Below are positions 25,721-39,607 of a DNA stretch of 64,000 bases, in pieces. The stretch comes from Vespa crabro (taxonomy: Eukaryota; Arthropoda; Insecta; Hymenoptera; Vespidae). The notes beneath the pieces are model-generated. The model saw nothing but the letters and a program-made list of their open reading frames with translations. It did no database searches and was not told where the DNA came from. Position 1 is the stretch's first letter; each line of letters starts with the position of its first letter. Location of the stretch: assembly GCF_910589235.1 (NCBI RefSeq), contig NC_060979.1, positions 1,700,987-1,764,986 of the forward strand. Direction: 5' to 3'. The position numbers and the translations under genes are program-made.

Positions 25721-27538
25721 GAGCTTGACTTTCGAAGTACCAGCAAGGTGTTAGCTTTGAACAAACTTACGTTACATTGCGCGGGAATTTGGCCAGAAAA
25801 GATTCACGAGCCGATTTTCATTTTTTTCTCTGTTTACTTGGCCACACATTGTACAATGGGAGTCATCTCGATTAGCGATAACATATCGGATATGGAATAT
25901 GCTATTGCTTGCTTTGAAGAGAACTTGTTCAATTTTATGGCGCTATTGAAGATATCCATATGCAGAATGAATAGCAATTCGTTGGCAGAAATTTTTAAGG
26001 AAATCAAAGTCGATCTTATTCCAGAAAGATACAAAACCGATGAGGAAAAGATTGCTTTTTTAAATTATAACAATTTTAGTATAAAGCTCGTTAAGATCAC
26101 TTTAGTAACATGCACCACAACCGTTATGCTGTCTTATCTGTCCGTTTTAGCTACCAACATTGAAATGGGTAAATTTTTTTATAATTAAATCGAAATCATA
26201 TTTTACTAATGGATTTTATTTGTCTTTCACTTTTTCATTTATTTATTTTACGTCGTATAATAATTTTTTTCTTTTACATTCGACTACTTATTTATTTATT
26301 TGTTCTTTATCATTTCGATCAGTAATTTTTCTAAATGTTCTTCAATTGTTTTCCTTTTCTTTCCATTTATCATCTTTTTTATATTCGTGAATAACCTTTA
26401 TTGTAATGACTGTCGAATTTCATTGTTTTAATTTTTAGTGAATATATTTTAAATATTCTAATTTATTTCGATTATATATAATTGTATAATTTTTTTTTCA
26501 ATTTATTATATTATTATAATTTTGAAAATTTAAAATACTTTATTTTAATATATATTGAAATATACTTTTGTTGATTTTTCTTGTTTCTAATTGTTTTTCT
26601 TTCTTTATTTATATTCTACATCAAATATATATTATCTTTAACAGAAGATAGTATAATCATATATCGGGTGTCCGAAATAGAAACCTTAGAAAATTTAATC
26701 ACGTAAAATAACTTTTTAATATTATTTTTATTTCAAATATTAAAAGAAGAAATTAAAATTTTTGTACGGTTTAAAAATATTTTTAATCGAAAAAATATTG
26801 CATATCCTTATATTTTTCGTTAAGAGTAATGTTCATAAGATGGAAAAAGAAATTATAACTAAAATTATTTTCTCTTGTTAAAAGCAATTATAGATAATAT
26901 TATAAGAAATTATAATATTATTGTATCGAGAAAAATCTAAAATTGATTTTATAGATATCATTTCTTATTAGTTAAAATAGAGAAATTAAATTTTTTCTAT
27001 AGTTATCGTTTAATAAAAAAAAAAAAAAAAGAAAGTTTCCAATAAAATAAAATGTTTCATTTATAATTGTGTTGTTACTTACAGTCATTGCAAATTCATC
27101 TTACGGATACGTATTGCCATACAAAACTCCTCCGCTGATCGAACCGACAAATCTAACAATCTACGTTCTTCTTTGTCTATATGAATTTTTATCCGTAGTA
27201 ATTATAATCTTCGGTTACATTGGAACTGATTGTCTATTAATCAGTTTAGTACTCCACGTCAGTGGTGTTTTCTCTGCACTTTCCTGCAAAGTAAAACACG
27301 TTTTGGAGAATCCGGAGAATCGTAAACGTCGAATAAAGAAATTAATTTTGCGACACATACGTCTAGTACGGTAATAATAATAAATAACAACAACAACAAC
27401 AACAAAAACATTAATAATAATATTACCAAGAATGATGTTGATGATGATGATAATAATAATAAGAACAATACTAATGAATAAAATAAATAAAAGAATGCAT
27501 TAATGAAATTTACAAAATAAATATATGCATATATATAA

Positions 27539-27588
<50 letters not shown>

Positions 27589-28266
27589 TTTATATATGTA
27601 TACATATACTATGTAGAATGTTTCAGATTAGCTGATTCTTTGGAAAGTAATTTCAACATACTGATTTTACAACAATTAATGGGAAGTACCCTTCATCTTT
27701 GTCTTCTTGGTTACGACGCGCTCGTTGTAAATTCAACATCTACATTTTATTGTTGCTTATTTCTTGAAAATATTTTTTAGAAAATATTAGATTAAATTAT
27801 TATTATTTCCAGAGTATAACGCTAAGAGAGCAGAGAAAGTTAATCGCTTTTATCTTCATTGCATGTCGTGTTTTAATCTCGCTATTGGTTTATTGCTATA
27901 TCGGAGAGTCTCTTATTAATGAAGTATGTAAATTTTCTCATTCTCATGCAATTATGTCATTTTATGCTACTGATACAATCATATCGTTTCACACACTATC
28001 AGATAAAGAAACACACAAACACATACACATAAATATTAATTATTTACTTTTTATAATTCATTTACATTTATTTCTATTTGTTTATAGTTATTTATTTTTC
28101 TCTATTATTTTTTATATTTTAATTTCATATATAATATTTTCATATATTTTTTAGAATATATATTATATATTTTTGATACATTATTTATTATATTTATTTA
28201 TTCTTATTTTCTTATTACATACTTTTGATATTATTGTTTTACAACATTTTTTTATATTTAAAATGA

Positions 28267-28310
<44 letters not shown>

Positions 28311-28924
28311 GCACAGTATTATATTATATTATACATATTACATTCATATAATTTATAAATTATATATATTGTGTCCGAAAAAATTTAACGTAATATTTCA
28401 AAACTTCTGGAATTCATGACTTGAGGAGCATATCTGGAAACAAATTTTTTTCTTCTTTTTTTTCTTTTTATAATTCTGATTGACCTGTCATGCTTATCAG
28501 TTCCACCCCTTCCCGTCACAAATAATTGAAAATTTTTATTACAGATTAATAAATATTTAAAAACGTATTTTACAGAGCACATCCTTCGGTGAATCAATTT
28601 ATCACTGCAAATGGTACAACGTATCACAAGAGGAGATTAAATTAATGCACATTTGTATGATGCGATCGTCAAAACAAATGGAACTGACCGTCGGCAAATT
28701 CTTCGCATTGTCGTTGACTACATACACAGATGTGAGTAAAAATTAAATTTTTTTTTTTTTCTTCGTTTCTTCTATCCTTTTTTGACCATAAATATATGTA
28801 TATATATATATATATAATCTTCTGAATCTTCATAATTAATATCCTTTATTTATATGTTCTCATACGTTTTTAGGTGGTGAAGACATCAATGGCGTATTTA
28901 TCCGTACTACGGACGTTTATGTAA
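25721..28924 (+). CDS. Odorant receptor A4 (5' start exon uncertain)
   Basis: Fourth array paralogue. Exons 25721-26168, 27085-27370, 27627-27726, 27813-27923, 28576-28731, 28874-28924, coding for 383 residues plus TAA with the shared phases 1,2,0,0,0. It has CAGIWPEK at the N-terminus and GKFFALSLTTYTD plus VVKTSMAYLSVLRTFM at the C-terminus. Exon 2 is a patchwork: its first 80 or so bases match A3 and the following 70 or so match A2, indicating gene conversion or unequal exchange. In exon 3 it groups with A2 (CLYEFL). IGESLINE replaces the Cys of the other copies. It is the last repeat gene; OR5 starts about 1.3 kb downstream. No disabling change was seen. Confidence 0.88.
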
Positions 28925-29694
28925 AGAGAACGGAATAAAAAAATTCTAAATAGGAAAGGAAAAAAAAAAACAGTAGAGAACTTTACGTGTTACATTCAAA
29001 TTGAAAAAATAAATGAAAAGTAGATATAGTATCTTATCGAAATAATAAAATTGATTAAATAATCGACGTTACGTTTCTTTATTTCAAACATTAAATTTAA
29101 GAGGGATAAGCTCACTGTTATTTATCTAAATGATAATATTAAAGATATTTTATTTTACTTTGTTTATTATCTCGTAATTTCGTGTACTGTGCGTCCGTGT
29201 TTGCTAAAACTATACGTGGTAGGGAAAAAAAGAAAAATCGACAAAACGAAGAAAGGAAAAGAGAAAAAGAAAGAGAGAAGGAAAGTAGAGAGCAATAATA
29301 ATGCGCAGCGCGTATTGTCTCCGTTGAAGATAATTGAAGAAGAAAAAAAGAAATAGAAGAAGAACAGAAAAAAAGAACCAAAAGAAAAGAAAAAGAAAAA
29401 GAAAAAAAAAAGAAAGGAAAAAGAAAACACGTTCAACGCAAAAGAAAAAAATAAAAATGCTTTTGAGAGGGACACGTTGAAAGTTAAAAGAAAAAAAAAA
29501 AAAAAGAAAGGTGGGAAGAAGGGAAGAAAAAAATTAAATCGACTGACTTGTCTGTAATTTGAGTTTTTCCTTTTCTCTTTCTTTTTTTTCTTTTTTTTTT
29601 TTCCCCCTCCCTCTCGCTCTTTCAACTCTCACTTTGTTGTCTCGTACATATCGTAGTGAGCGGAGAAGAAAAACGTTCGATAAAAAGAAAAAAG

Positions 29695-29729
<35 letters not shown>

Positions 29730-29950
29730 GGAAAAAAAAAAGGATAGAAAAAAGAATAAAAAGAAACGTGAAAAAGGGAAAAAGGGGAAAAAAAAAAAGG
29801 TTGAAGAAACAGAGAATTTAATTTCTACTTCGTTCCATTGACTCTATAAACTTCAAGCCGTATTTCGCATGTAGATAAGATAATTACTATTTGCTATGGT
29901 GTATTACGTGGAATACAGGAAAAATAAAGAAAGAAGGAACGATGGGAGAA

Positions 29951-29985
<35 letters not shown>

Positions 29986-30240
29986 AGAGGGTAGAAGGCA
30001 GGTCAGGACATTTAAAATGAAAATCGATTTGATAGAAGAAAATTGACTTTCTAAACTCGATTCGTTATTTAACGAATAAACCGAAGCCACAAATTTCTTG
30101 GTTCCTTTGGAATGGGTCAGAGAGAAATAAAAAGAAAGAGTGAGAGAGTGAGAGAGAGAGAGAGAAAGGGGGGGGGGGATAGAGATAGAAAGAAATGAAA
30201 CGTCAGTTCGAACGTGGCTCTCGTTCGAAGACAATTCGTC
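28925..30240. other. A4-OR5 intergenic region
   Basis: 3' flank of A4, then strongly strand-asymmetric purine-rich DNA (GAAA and GAGA tracts at about 29220-29530, 29660-29810 and 29950-29990) whose long open frames are only Lys- or Phe-rich. The region just before 30241 is less repetitive and should hold the OR5 promoter. Confidence 0.55.
30203..30208 (+). promoter_or_regulatory. Initiator-like site of OR5 (TCAGTT)
   Basis: Match to the arthropod initiator TCAGT, 38 nt before the proposed OR5 start codon with no intervening ATG. A similar TCAGTC precedes the proposed OR6 start. Position and repetition suggest a start site, but the motif is short. Confidence 0.3.
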
Positions 30241-30575
30241 ATGAAGAAAGTAAGTCGTGATATAATATCGTAGCTTGTCGTTATTTCGATTGGAAAATAA
30301 ATAAGAGAAAAGAAAAAAAAAAAAAGAAGAAAAAGTAATAAAAATAAAAAGAAGAAAAGAAAAGAAGGATAAATCATAAACAAAAGAATTAACCAGAGAT
30401 TTTGATGATAGATTTATCTTTTTTTTCTCTCTTTCTATCCTTCTCTCTTTCTCTCTCTCTCTCTCTCTCTTTGTTTTTTTTTTTTTTTTTTAAACAAATT
30501 CATCTTTATCTTACCATTTTTTTTCGTTTCTTTTTGCACTAATATTAATCAAAAATGTCAAATAAATAAATAATA

Positions 30576-30620
<45 letters not shown>

Positions 30621-31511
30621 AAAATGTGAATGACGATCTCATAAAATTCTTCTGAAGAACAAAAAAAAAAAAAAACAAAACAAAATAAGATAAATTCAAA
30701 CGCTATATATTGTCGTAGATCATTTTCTTTTCTTCTTTCCTTTTTTTCTTTTCTTTTTTTTTTCCTTTTTCGTATTTAATCGAAGAAATATTTTTAGATT
30801 CAAGAGAATAACATATATCTCTATTCCCACTAATTCGTTTCTTTGTTTCTTCATTTTCCTTTTCTTCTCTGTTTTTTCATTTTTCTTTCTTCTTTTTTCT
30901 TTTTTCTTTTTTTGTTTTTTTTTTTTTTTCTTCATTATTTTCAGATCAAACCGATCGAAATCGTCGACGTTTTTCTACTTCACGAGAGATACTTCGCGAT
31001 CGGTGGTGTATGGCCATTGAGAAATAGTTACGTTAAATTTGCAATATATGCCGTTTATTGCTCGATACAAATCACATTGGCATATATCGATTTGTATGAT
31101 GTAATAGACGACCTACATCTTATGGTTGAAAATCTTTTGGAAACATTAGTGTCAAGTTTGTCGTTATTAATGATAATAATTATTCGTTTTCATCCGAGTT
31201 TGGCAACACTGATCGTCACTATCAAGAACGAAATTGTCAATAACGGAGGATACTTTGAAAATAACGAGGAACGTTCAGTTTATCATCATTATAATCATAT
31301 ATCGAACACATTGTCGAAAATCGCATCGACAACTTCGTTGTTCACAATAACGGCGATGTATCTTAAACCATTGCCAAATATTCTTCATGCGTTATTACAT
31401 CCTATGGGTATATATATATTTTTTTCAAATTTATAATATATATATATATATATTTATATATAAATATTTAATTTTCAATAATAAAATTTAATTTTTTAAT
31501 AAATATATATG

Positions 31512-31559
<48 letters not shown>

Positions 31560-31784
31560 TTTAATTTTTAATATTAAAATTTAATTTTTTAATATATATA
31601 TATGTATATATATATAGTATATGTATAAATATTAATATATTTATAAGATTAATCATTAATATATAATAATAAGTATTTAACTTTTTTTTATTAATATTTA
31701 TACTATTACATATTGATATATATATATATATATTTTTTTTATTGATAAATTAATGAAGGTTTTTAAAAACAATAAATATACATA

Positions 31785-31836
<52 letters not shown>

Positions 31837-32028
31837 TGAATATAATATATATAATTATTAATATCTTTATAATATTAATCATTATATATAAGATTATATA
31901 TTTAATTTTTTAAAAACACAAAGTACTTTTAAAAACAATAAATATATAATATATATTATGTATATATTTATTTTATAATATATACATCTATATATATAAA
32001 TATTCTATTTTCAATATAATAATTAATT

Positions 32029-32068
<40 letters not shown>

Positions 32069-32376
32069 TTTTTTTGTTGGATCAATATAAGTATTATTAA
32101 AAACAATAAATATATATAACATATTTAAAAATTATAATGCACTATATAAAACATAATATTGTGAGAAATATTTATTTTATTTACATAAACGTTCGATTGA
32201 ATGGTTAAAAAAAAAAAAAAGAAAAAAGAAAAATTATAGTTTATTAAAACTTACAAAAGAGATTATTATCCACAATATTATATTGTTCGACGAAACATTT
32301 CTAATTTTTTTTTTTTTCTTCTTTTAATTTTCTTATCGTACAGCATTTATCAAGGAACAAATTTTCTTATTTGTAA

Positions 32377-32421
<45 letters not shown>

Positions 32422-33247
32422 GATATATATATATATATATCTTTTTTTGTTATTGCCTTAATTTCCTTCTTTTATCTCCATATATTCGAAGATATTTTCA
32501 ATCTATATATTTATATTTAATTTAATGTAGAAATGTACATATATAATATATATTTTTCTTGTATATTCTGTACGATTAAAACAGAAAAAAAGAAAAGAAA
32601 AGAAAAAAAAAGATAAGAAAAAGTAAAAATAAAAAAAGAATAAGGAGAATAAGAACAAAAAGTGTAAGACAATGCAAAGCAAAAAAAAAATTCTTCATTC
32701 ACATATTATCAAATTCTATTAAAATTTGTTTTAATCAATTATGTTTAAGAGATCAATCTTGCTGCCGCTAGTGCAGCAGCAACAAATTATGCCAACAATA
32801 CGGATATATTTCCTTTGCCATTCAAAGGAGTAAAATTGTATCATATTACTAATGTCCAAACGTATATATTATTATATATTTTTCAACTGCCGTATATATA
32901 TTGTGGATTTTGTCACACGGTAACAACGTGCGTTATATTGACGCTAGTACTTCACGTTTGTGGGAAATTATCAATGATGAGACAACGTATTCTTATGCTT
33001 AATACAAAACCAAAAGATCAATTGAACGATGCGATACGTCGCCATGTTCAATCACATATACAGCTTATTTGGTGAGTATTGAGTAATTGATGTAAATTTT
33101 ATTATTACTATTTTATATATGTGTATGCGTGTATGTGTGTGTGTATGTGCGCCTGCATATTATTATCAGTATTATCTAATATAATAATAATGTATGTATA
33201 TGTATATTTATGTAATATATATATTATATAAAGTATAATATATATAT

Positions 33248-33315
<68 letters not shown>

Positions 33316-33349
33316 ATATTTAATATAATACACAATCATATTGTATATA

Positions 33350-33391
<42 letters not shown>

Positions 33392-33465
33392 ATACATATA
33401 ATATATATATAGAATATATATAATATATATCTTATATATATATAACATAAAAGTATATATATATA

Positions 33466-33525
<60 letters not shown>

Positions 33526-33815
33526 ATATATATAACATACATGTATATATATTATATTTAATATAATACACAATCATATTGTATATACTAATATATATAC
33601 TTATATATAAATTTATTATATGTATATATATTTATATAATACATATAATATATACATAAAATATATATAATATATATATCATATATATATATAGCATACA
33701 AGTATATATATTATATATAATATAATACACAATCATATTATATATGCTGATATACATATAATACTATATTTATTATGTGCATTTAATATAGTATATTACA
33801 GTGTTATAATTTATT

Positions 33816-33866
<51 letters not shown>

Positions 33867-35330
33867 ATATATAATATATATATGCATATAATACTATATT
33901 TATTATGATATATATATATAATATATATTTTTCTTATGTATATACATATACATATATATATACATATATATATATACATATATATATATGTATATATATA
34001 CATATATATATATATATATGTATGACATACATGTAATTATATTATATTTAATATAATACACATATTATATTTATCATGATATATATACAAGTTATTAAAT
34101 TATAATATGTTATATTTAATTTAATATAGAAACGTACGTATATAAATTTTTAATAAATCATTATATATATATTATATTATTTTCAAATTATAAAATATTA
34201 TTTTTCTTTATTTATATTATATTTCTATCGAATGTCTTTCATTGAATAAATGTCCTTTTTATTAAACATTTTTTATTAATACAATTTCTTTTATTTAAAA
34301 TTTGTTATTAAGTTAAATATGTTACAATCTTATTAACAATCGTTTTATTAAAAACTTTTAAATAATCATTGTTGTCCACTGAAAAATATTATTATTCGTG
34401 AAAAGTATATGACCTTTAAAAGGACAAATTATAATCATTAAAAATCTTTCATCAAAAAAAAAAAAAAAGGAAAAAAGAAATATCACTCGATAAAGATCTT
34501 ACGTTCGAACTATTATGTTAAAAGTATTTCACTTATGTTCACAAATGTTTCAGTCATCGATATTTAATGTAAAAATCTCTTTTGTTAAAAATTTTATTAC
34601 GATTGTTTTTTTTTCTTTTTTTGTTTTTTTCTATAACTTTGCCATTACAATCCGTAGGATGGTAAAATCCATAGAAAAGATTTTCAACGTTGTAATACTC
34701 TTGGATCTCGTACAAAATAGCATTAGATTGGGTCTTTCGTCCTACGTTACTCTCGTGGTACGTATATATAAAAAAAATAGAAAAATTAAACTAAATAAAA
34801 AAAAAAATATAAAAGAAAAATAAAAAAAATACATGTCGATTATAAATCAAAAGGATATGATATTTCTTGTAAAAGATAAAGAACAGAAAGAAAAGTTTAT
34901 CAAAAAAAATGAAAGAAAAAAAAAGAAAAAGAAAAAAAGAAAAAAAAAAGTCTATTGAAAATTTATATTCATAAATAAAACAGAATATTAACAGATTAAT
35001 AAAAAAAAAAAAACAGAATTATATTGTTATTCTATTATAAAATATTATAATGGAAAAAAGACGGAAAAAAATTATATAAGGAGATGGTTGAGAAATAGTA
35101 AATCAATAGAATTTTTGACTTTTTTTTTTCAATTAATAAGATATTTCAATCAATCTGATTTAAAAAAAAAAATTTATCGAACAAGCTTTAAGATTAAAGT
35201 TAATGATCCAAATTCTTCTTTTTTTTTCTTTTTCTTTTTAATAATTATATATATATTACGAAAATAGAATTTTTTAATAATACTTTTTTTTAATATAATT
35301 TAAATCTTTTAATTAATATTTTTTAATTGT

Positions 35331-35381
<51 letters not shown>

Positions 35382-35537
35382 TGTACGTATAATAAAATAT
35401 TTGACACATGAAATCATGAAGCTTTTTTTAATTTATAAATATTTTGTATATTATATATAATAATATATAATATATCTGTATATAAAGAAATTATATAAAT
35501 ATATCTAAAAATACATATAAAAATATAAATAAAAATA

Positions 35538-35583
<46 letters not shown>

Positions 35584-36120
35584 ATTTTTTTTTAATTAAT
35601 CCTAACAAACCAGATGTTCAACTGATTTGTTAGGATTGATATTGATTATATATATTTGTATTGATTTATTATTTATATATATATATATATATATTTAACA
35701 ATTAAAAAATATTAATATAAATTATATACATGTAAAAATAATATATTTATAAATTAATTTTTTACAGAGCAAAGACAATAAATCTGAATTTGTCGTCATG
35801 TGTACGTTCGCATCTTACGCTGCAGTCGTATTTTTGCTGATATTCGAGTATTGTTTTATAGGAGAATATTTAATGCAAGAGGTAAGTTTAATAAAAAGTT
35901 TAATAATTTTGTAAATTCGTCAATTAATAATAATGTTAGAAAATTTTGTAAATTAATAATTTTATTATAAACAATGAACAAGATTAAACATTGATCTTAT
36001 ATAATTAAGAAAATATATAACTTTGACATTAATTTAATTGCAAAGAAATTAATTCACTTTTCAATAAGAATTTATTATTTAATAATCTTAAATTAAATAT
36101 TAATTTTCTATTTATATTTT

Positions 36121-36169
<49 letters not shown>

Positions 36170-36553
36170 TTGTGTAAGTGTGATAAAAAAGAAATTATTA
36201 TTAAAAAATTACTAAATCATCAATTGTTAAAATTAATCGTTTAATCGATTAATTAATATAAAAATTTTCATATTAATATTTATATTAATTATAAGGTTTA
36301 TTAAACTTCAAAATCGGCATGAGACTTGATGAAATTAAAAAAAAAAATATTTTCAATTGTGCCATCTATGAAATAGATATAAAAAATATTAAATTTATTT
36401 ATTCAGATCTAAGTACTTTTATTTCCAATGATTGTTTATTAAAATCGAAAGGACATGATAATATTTCATAATATCGATTAAAATAAGACATACTCTATAT
36501 TATATTAAATAAATCAAATAAATTATTTAAAAATGTATGTAAGGAATATATAC

Positions 36554-36598
<45 letters not shown>

Positions 36599-36948
36599 TG
36601 TATGTGTAGATATGACTATATGATAATGAAAATAAATAATTCGTAAGAAATAAATAATAATTTATTTGTATATTAATTTTAATATATTTTACTTTTACAG
36701 AGCAAGAAATTAGCTGAGTCGTATTATCACTGTAATTGGGAAGAAATGCCGCAAAATTGCAAAACTTCTTTATTAATTTGCATAATTTGTTCGCAAACAT
36801 ATCTCAACTTGACTGCTGGCAAATTTTATACATTTTCATTGTATGGTTTCACTGGTGTACGTTTTTTTACATGTACATATTTTATAATATTATATTATAT
36901 TATAATTTTTATTTTATTTTACTTTATCTGTGTATGTGTATAAAACTT

Positions 36949-37001
<53 letters not shown>

Positions 37002-37390
37002 TACATTATAATAATTATATAAATATAATAAACAAAACATATGTATAATATATATAAATATATATATATATATAAAAATATATATAAATATAGATATATA
37101 CATATATATATTTATATATAATATATATATATATATATTATATATATTATAATATATATTATAATAATTATTTATTAGGTTGGTAACTATGAAACGTGCG
37201 TTGAATGAAAACAAATAACTAAACAAAAACGCCCGTTTCATAGTTTCCAACCTAATATATATTTACATTATAATAATTATATAAATATAATAAATAAAAC
37301 ATATGTATATATATATATATAAATTCTTTGTTTATGCAGATTGTAAAAACTTCGATGGCTTATTTATCAATGTTACGTACTGTTATCTGA
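30241..37390 (+). CDS. Odorant receptor OR5 (parent-type of psiB)
   Basis: Predicted 395-residue 7tm_6 odorant receptor. Exons: 30241-30249 (ATGAAGAAA then GTAAGT), 30945-31407, 32777-33071, 34658-34757, 35768-35881, 36701-36856, 37340-37390 (TGA). Intron phases are 0,1,2,0,0,0. No ATG is in frame in the large exon before its GGVWPL motif (about residues 24-29), so the small start exon is required and fits perfectly in phase. The C-terminus reads AGKFYTFSLYGFTG plus IVKTSMAYLSMLRTVI. The exon 3 acceptor is an ambiguous CAGCAG pair (one-residue difference). Introns carry long (AT)n tracts, a mariner-like MITE (37175-37255) and an inverted-repeat structure. The large exon is the intact counterpart of psiB1-3. 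Ligand unknown. Confidence 0.88.
31430..32060. repeat. AT-rich repeats in OR5 intron 2
   Basis: Runs of (AT)n alternating with a recurring AAATATTTAATTTTCAATATTAAAATTTAATTT-type segment of about 60-100 bp. No coding or RNA feature is seen. Confidence 0.6.
33230..34030. repeat. (AT)n and minisatellite in OR5 intron 3
   Basis: (AT)n tracts interrupted by at least three copies of a unit containing AATATAATACACAATCATAT (near 33313, 33562 and 33720), so about 160-250 bp apart. Open frames here are Tyr/Ile repeats from TATA runs and are not genes. Confidence 0.65.
35313..35715. mobile_element. Possible inverted-repeat element in OR5 intron 4
   Basis: A left arm at 35313-35345 (TTAATATTTTTTAATTGTTA then (AT)n) is repeated exactly in inverse at about 35684-35715. 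Between the arms is a second, independent hairpin at 35598-35637. This could be a non-autonomous transposon of about 0.4 kb, but no target duplication is evident and part of each arm is simple (AT)n. Confidence 0.4.
35598..35637. repeat. 16-bp hairpin (AATCCTAACAAA...)
   Basis: The left arm AATCCTAACAAACCAG and the right arm CTGATTTGTTAGGATT pair at 15 of 16 positions around an 8-nt loop. It is the only non-AT-repeat sequence for several hundred bases in this intron. Confidence 0.7.
37175..37255. mobile_element. Mariner-like hairpin MITE (81 bp), OR5 last intron
   Basis: 81-bp near-palindrome starting TTAGGTTGG and ending CCAACCTAA, flanked by TA on both sides (37173-37174 and 37256-37257). 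The second copy at 61654-61734 is the same length and in opposite orientation, with about nine mismatches. TA target duplication and TTAGGTTGG ends are typical of mariner elements; with no coding capacity this is a miniature derivative. Confidence 0.85.
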
Positions 37391-37481
37391 CGTATAAAAA
37401 CGAAAAATAATTTACGGTAAAGTGTAGAAGATCAAAGGAAAATGCACAGTAATAAATATGTATGTAAATATATTTATATTG

Positions 37482-37530
<49 letters not shown>

Positions 37531-37993
37531 CAATTTTACTGAATTATATGATCAAATCGTCGATTTACTTTTATTTCAGTGTAACAAAAATATATTGGAA
37601 TGAAAAGAAGATGTCCCAAACTGAAGATAAATAATATTGTAATAAATTATCATTGGAACTGAACCATTGTCAATAGTTATTAAAATTTTCATTCGATTAA
37701 TTCTATCCTTATTTGTAAGTATCAATTAAAAAAAGAAAAAAAAAATAAAAAAAAAAAAATAAAAGACGTTTTAAACAATATCATTTTATGAATGAGAAAT
37801 ATTAAAAGAAAAAAGTTGAGAAGGAAATAAAAAAAAAAAAAAGAAAGAAAGAAAATAAGAAACTCTTTCATTTTAATGTTGGTGTCGAAATTTTTCCCTT
37901 CACGAATATTTTCGCTCGTTTCAAATTTTCTTTTTTTTTTTTTTTTTATTTTTTTATTTTGTATTTCTCTTTCCGAATTATTTTAAACCAGAG

Positions 37994-38049
<56 letters not shown>

Positions 38050-38241
38050 TTATATATATAAACTAAGAAAAAACAATTATATATATATATATATGCTATA
38101 GATATGTATATATATATAATATATAGATATATTATATATACATATACAAATATATAATATAATATTGGTATATTATTAATATATAACTATATATATTATA
38201 TATATTTTTTCTTTTTTTTTCTTTTATATATATATAATTTT

Positions 38242-38284
<43 letters not shown>

Positions 38285-38999
38285 ATTGTTTATATAATTT
38301 ATATAATTTTTTATATATATAATAATATATATATGTATATAATTTTTTTTATTCTTCTTTCTTTTTGATTCATTTCGAACAAAACAAAAGTATTCACGTT
38401 ACATGATACAACACAGTTGTCCTTAACACTTTTTATTTATTATATTACAAGTATAACATATTATTATATTACCATTTAGAATTTTCTTTTCTTTTTTTTT
38501 TTTCGTTCGTATCAAGTTTGTATTTCCTATCTTTTTTTCATTTTTCTCTTTTTTTCTTCTCTTTCTGCGATCGTACAAGTTTAAATCTAACCGCAATAAA
38601 GATCATATAAAACGATTCACCTTCGAACTTTATTATCTTCGTGTCCATAAATACGCGATAACTTTCGATAAACTCCGATCGCTTCACTTTTATTTCTTTT
38701 TCTTTTTTCTTTTTTTCTTTTTTTTTTTTTTTTTATTTTCGTTCGCTCCTGTGCTCCTGTGTTCTTCGTTCGCGATCGCAGAAAATAAAAAGAAAAAGAA
38801 AAAGAAGAAGAAGAAGAAGAAGCAAAAGAAGAAGCAGAATCAAAAGCAAAAGAAGAAGTAGAAGTGAGGAATAGAAAAAAATTTTCAAATTATACCCCGA
38901 AGAAAAGTTTTTACGTTTGTAAAGTTTAAAATACACGAAACCAAACTAACTGTATAATAATAAAAGACGTCATCGTCCTCTTCGTCGTCCTCTTTATCG

Positions 39000-39023
39000 A
39001 CATCGTCATCATCGTCGTCGTCT

Positions 39024-39083
<60 letters not shown>
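39000..39083. repeat. (TCG)n trinucleotide microsatellite
   Basis: A run of TCG triplets with a few TCA/TCT interruptions at its left end, unusually GC-rich for this region. In one minus-strand frame it reads as poly-Asp, but nothing around it looks coding. Confidence 0.9.
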
Positions 39084-39084
<1 letters not shown>

Positions 39085-39469
39085 AAAGTTTCTTATACAG
39101 TGTATCATTAAAGATTTTTCCTTCTTCTCTTCGAACCACTATAATAATGTCCTTATCATTATTCCAAAGATACATTTTCCGACTTCAAACTTTTAATTCA
39201 TGATCGAAGCAACATATTAAATATTCGAGGGGTGGACTGGGGAGCGGGGAGTGGAGGTGGACTGGGGAAACAGAGAGAAGGATAATAGAAGGTACAATGT
39301 TTGAGTTTTATTCTCATGTTTGTTGACTTGAAAATTAGCTTTCGAAGAAAAGCTCACTCTCTCTCTCTCTCTCACTCTCTCTCTAACTCTATCTCACTCT
39401 ATCTTTCTATCTATCTATCTATATATATATATATAGATATATATATATATATATTACTTTGCATATGCT

Positions 39470-39522
<53 letters not shown>

Positions 39523-39601
39523 ATCTATCTCTCTCAGTCTCTTCTATTACTTGACTACGATCGATGACTATTTCGTAAGAGGTTTCATGCACTCATTATC
39601 G

Positions 39602-39607
39602 TCAGTC
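39602..39607 (+). promoter_or_regulatory. Initiator-like site of OR6 (TCAGTC)
   Basis: Match to the arthropod initiator, 47 nt before the proposed OR6 start codon with no ATG between, paralleling the site before OR5. Confidence 0.3.

Larger units (their letters stand above)
23091..29160 (+). repeat. Segmental repeat copy 4 (A4, joins unique OR5 flank)
   Basis: Fourth repeat copy, starting at the (CT)n tract at 23091-23120 and holding OR gene A4. It has no psiB: after the A4 3' flank the sequence runs into purine-rich DNA and then into the intact OR5 gene, whose large exon is the counterpart of psiB. This makes it the edge copy of the array. Confidence 0.8.

Noticed and set aside
29139..30935. 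Several Lys- or Phe-rich open frames on both strands
   Set aside because: They are products of GAAA/GAGA strand-biased tracts in the A4-OR5 spacer.
38885..39175. Poly-Asp open frame
   Set aside because: It is the (TCG)n microsatellite read on the minus strand; flanks show no coding character.
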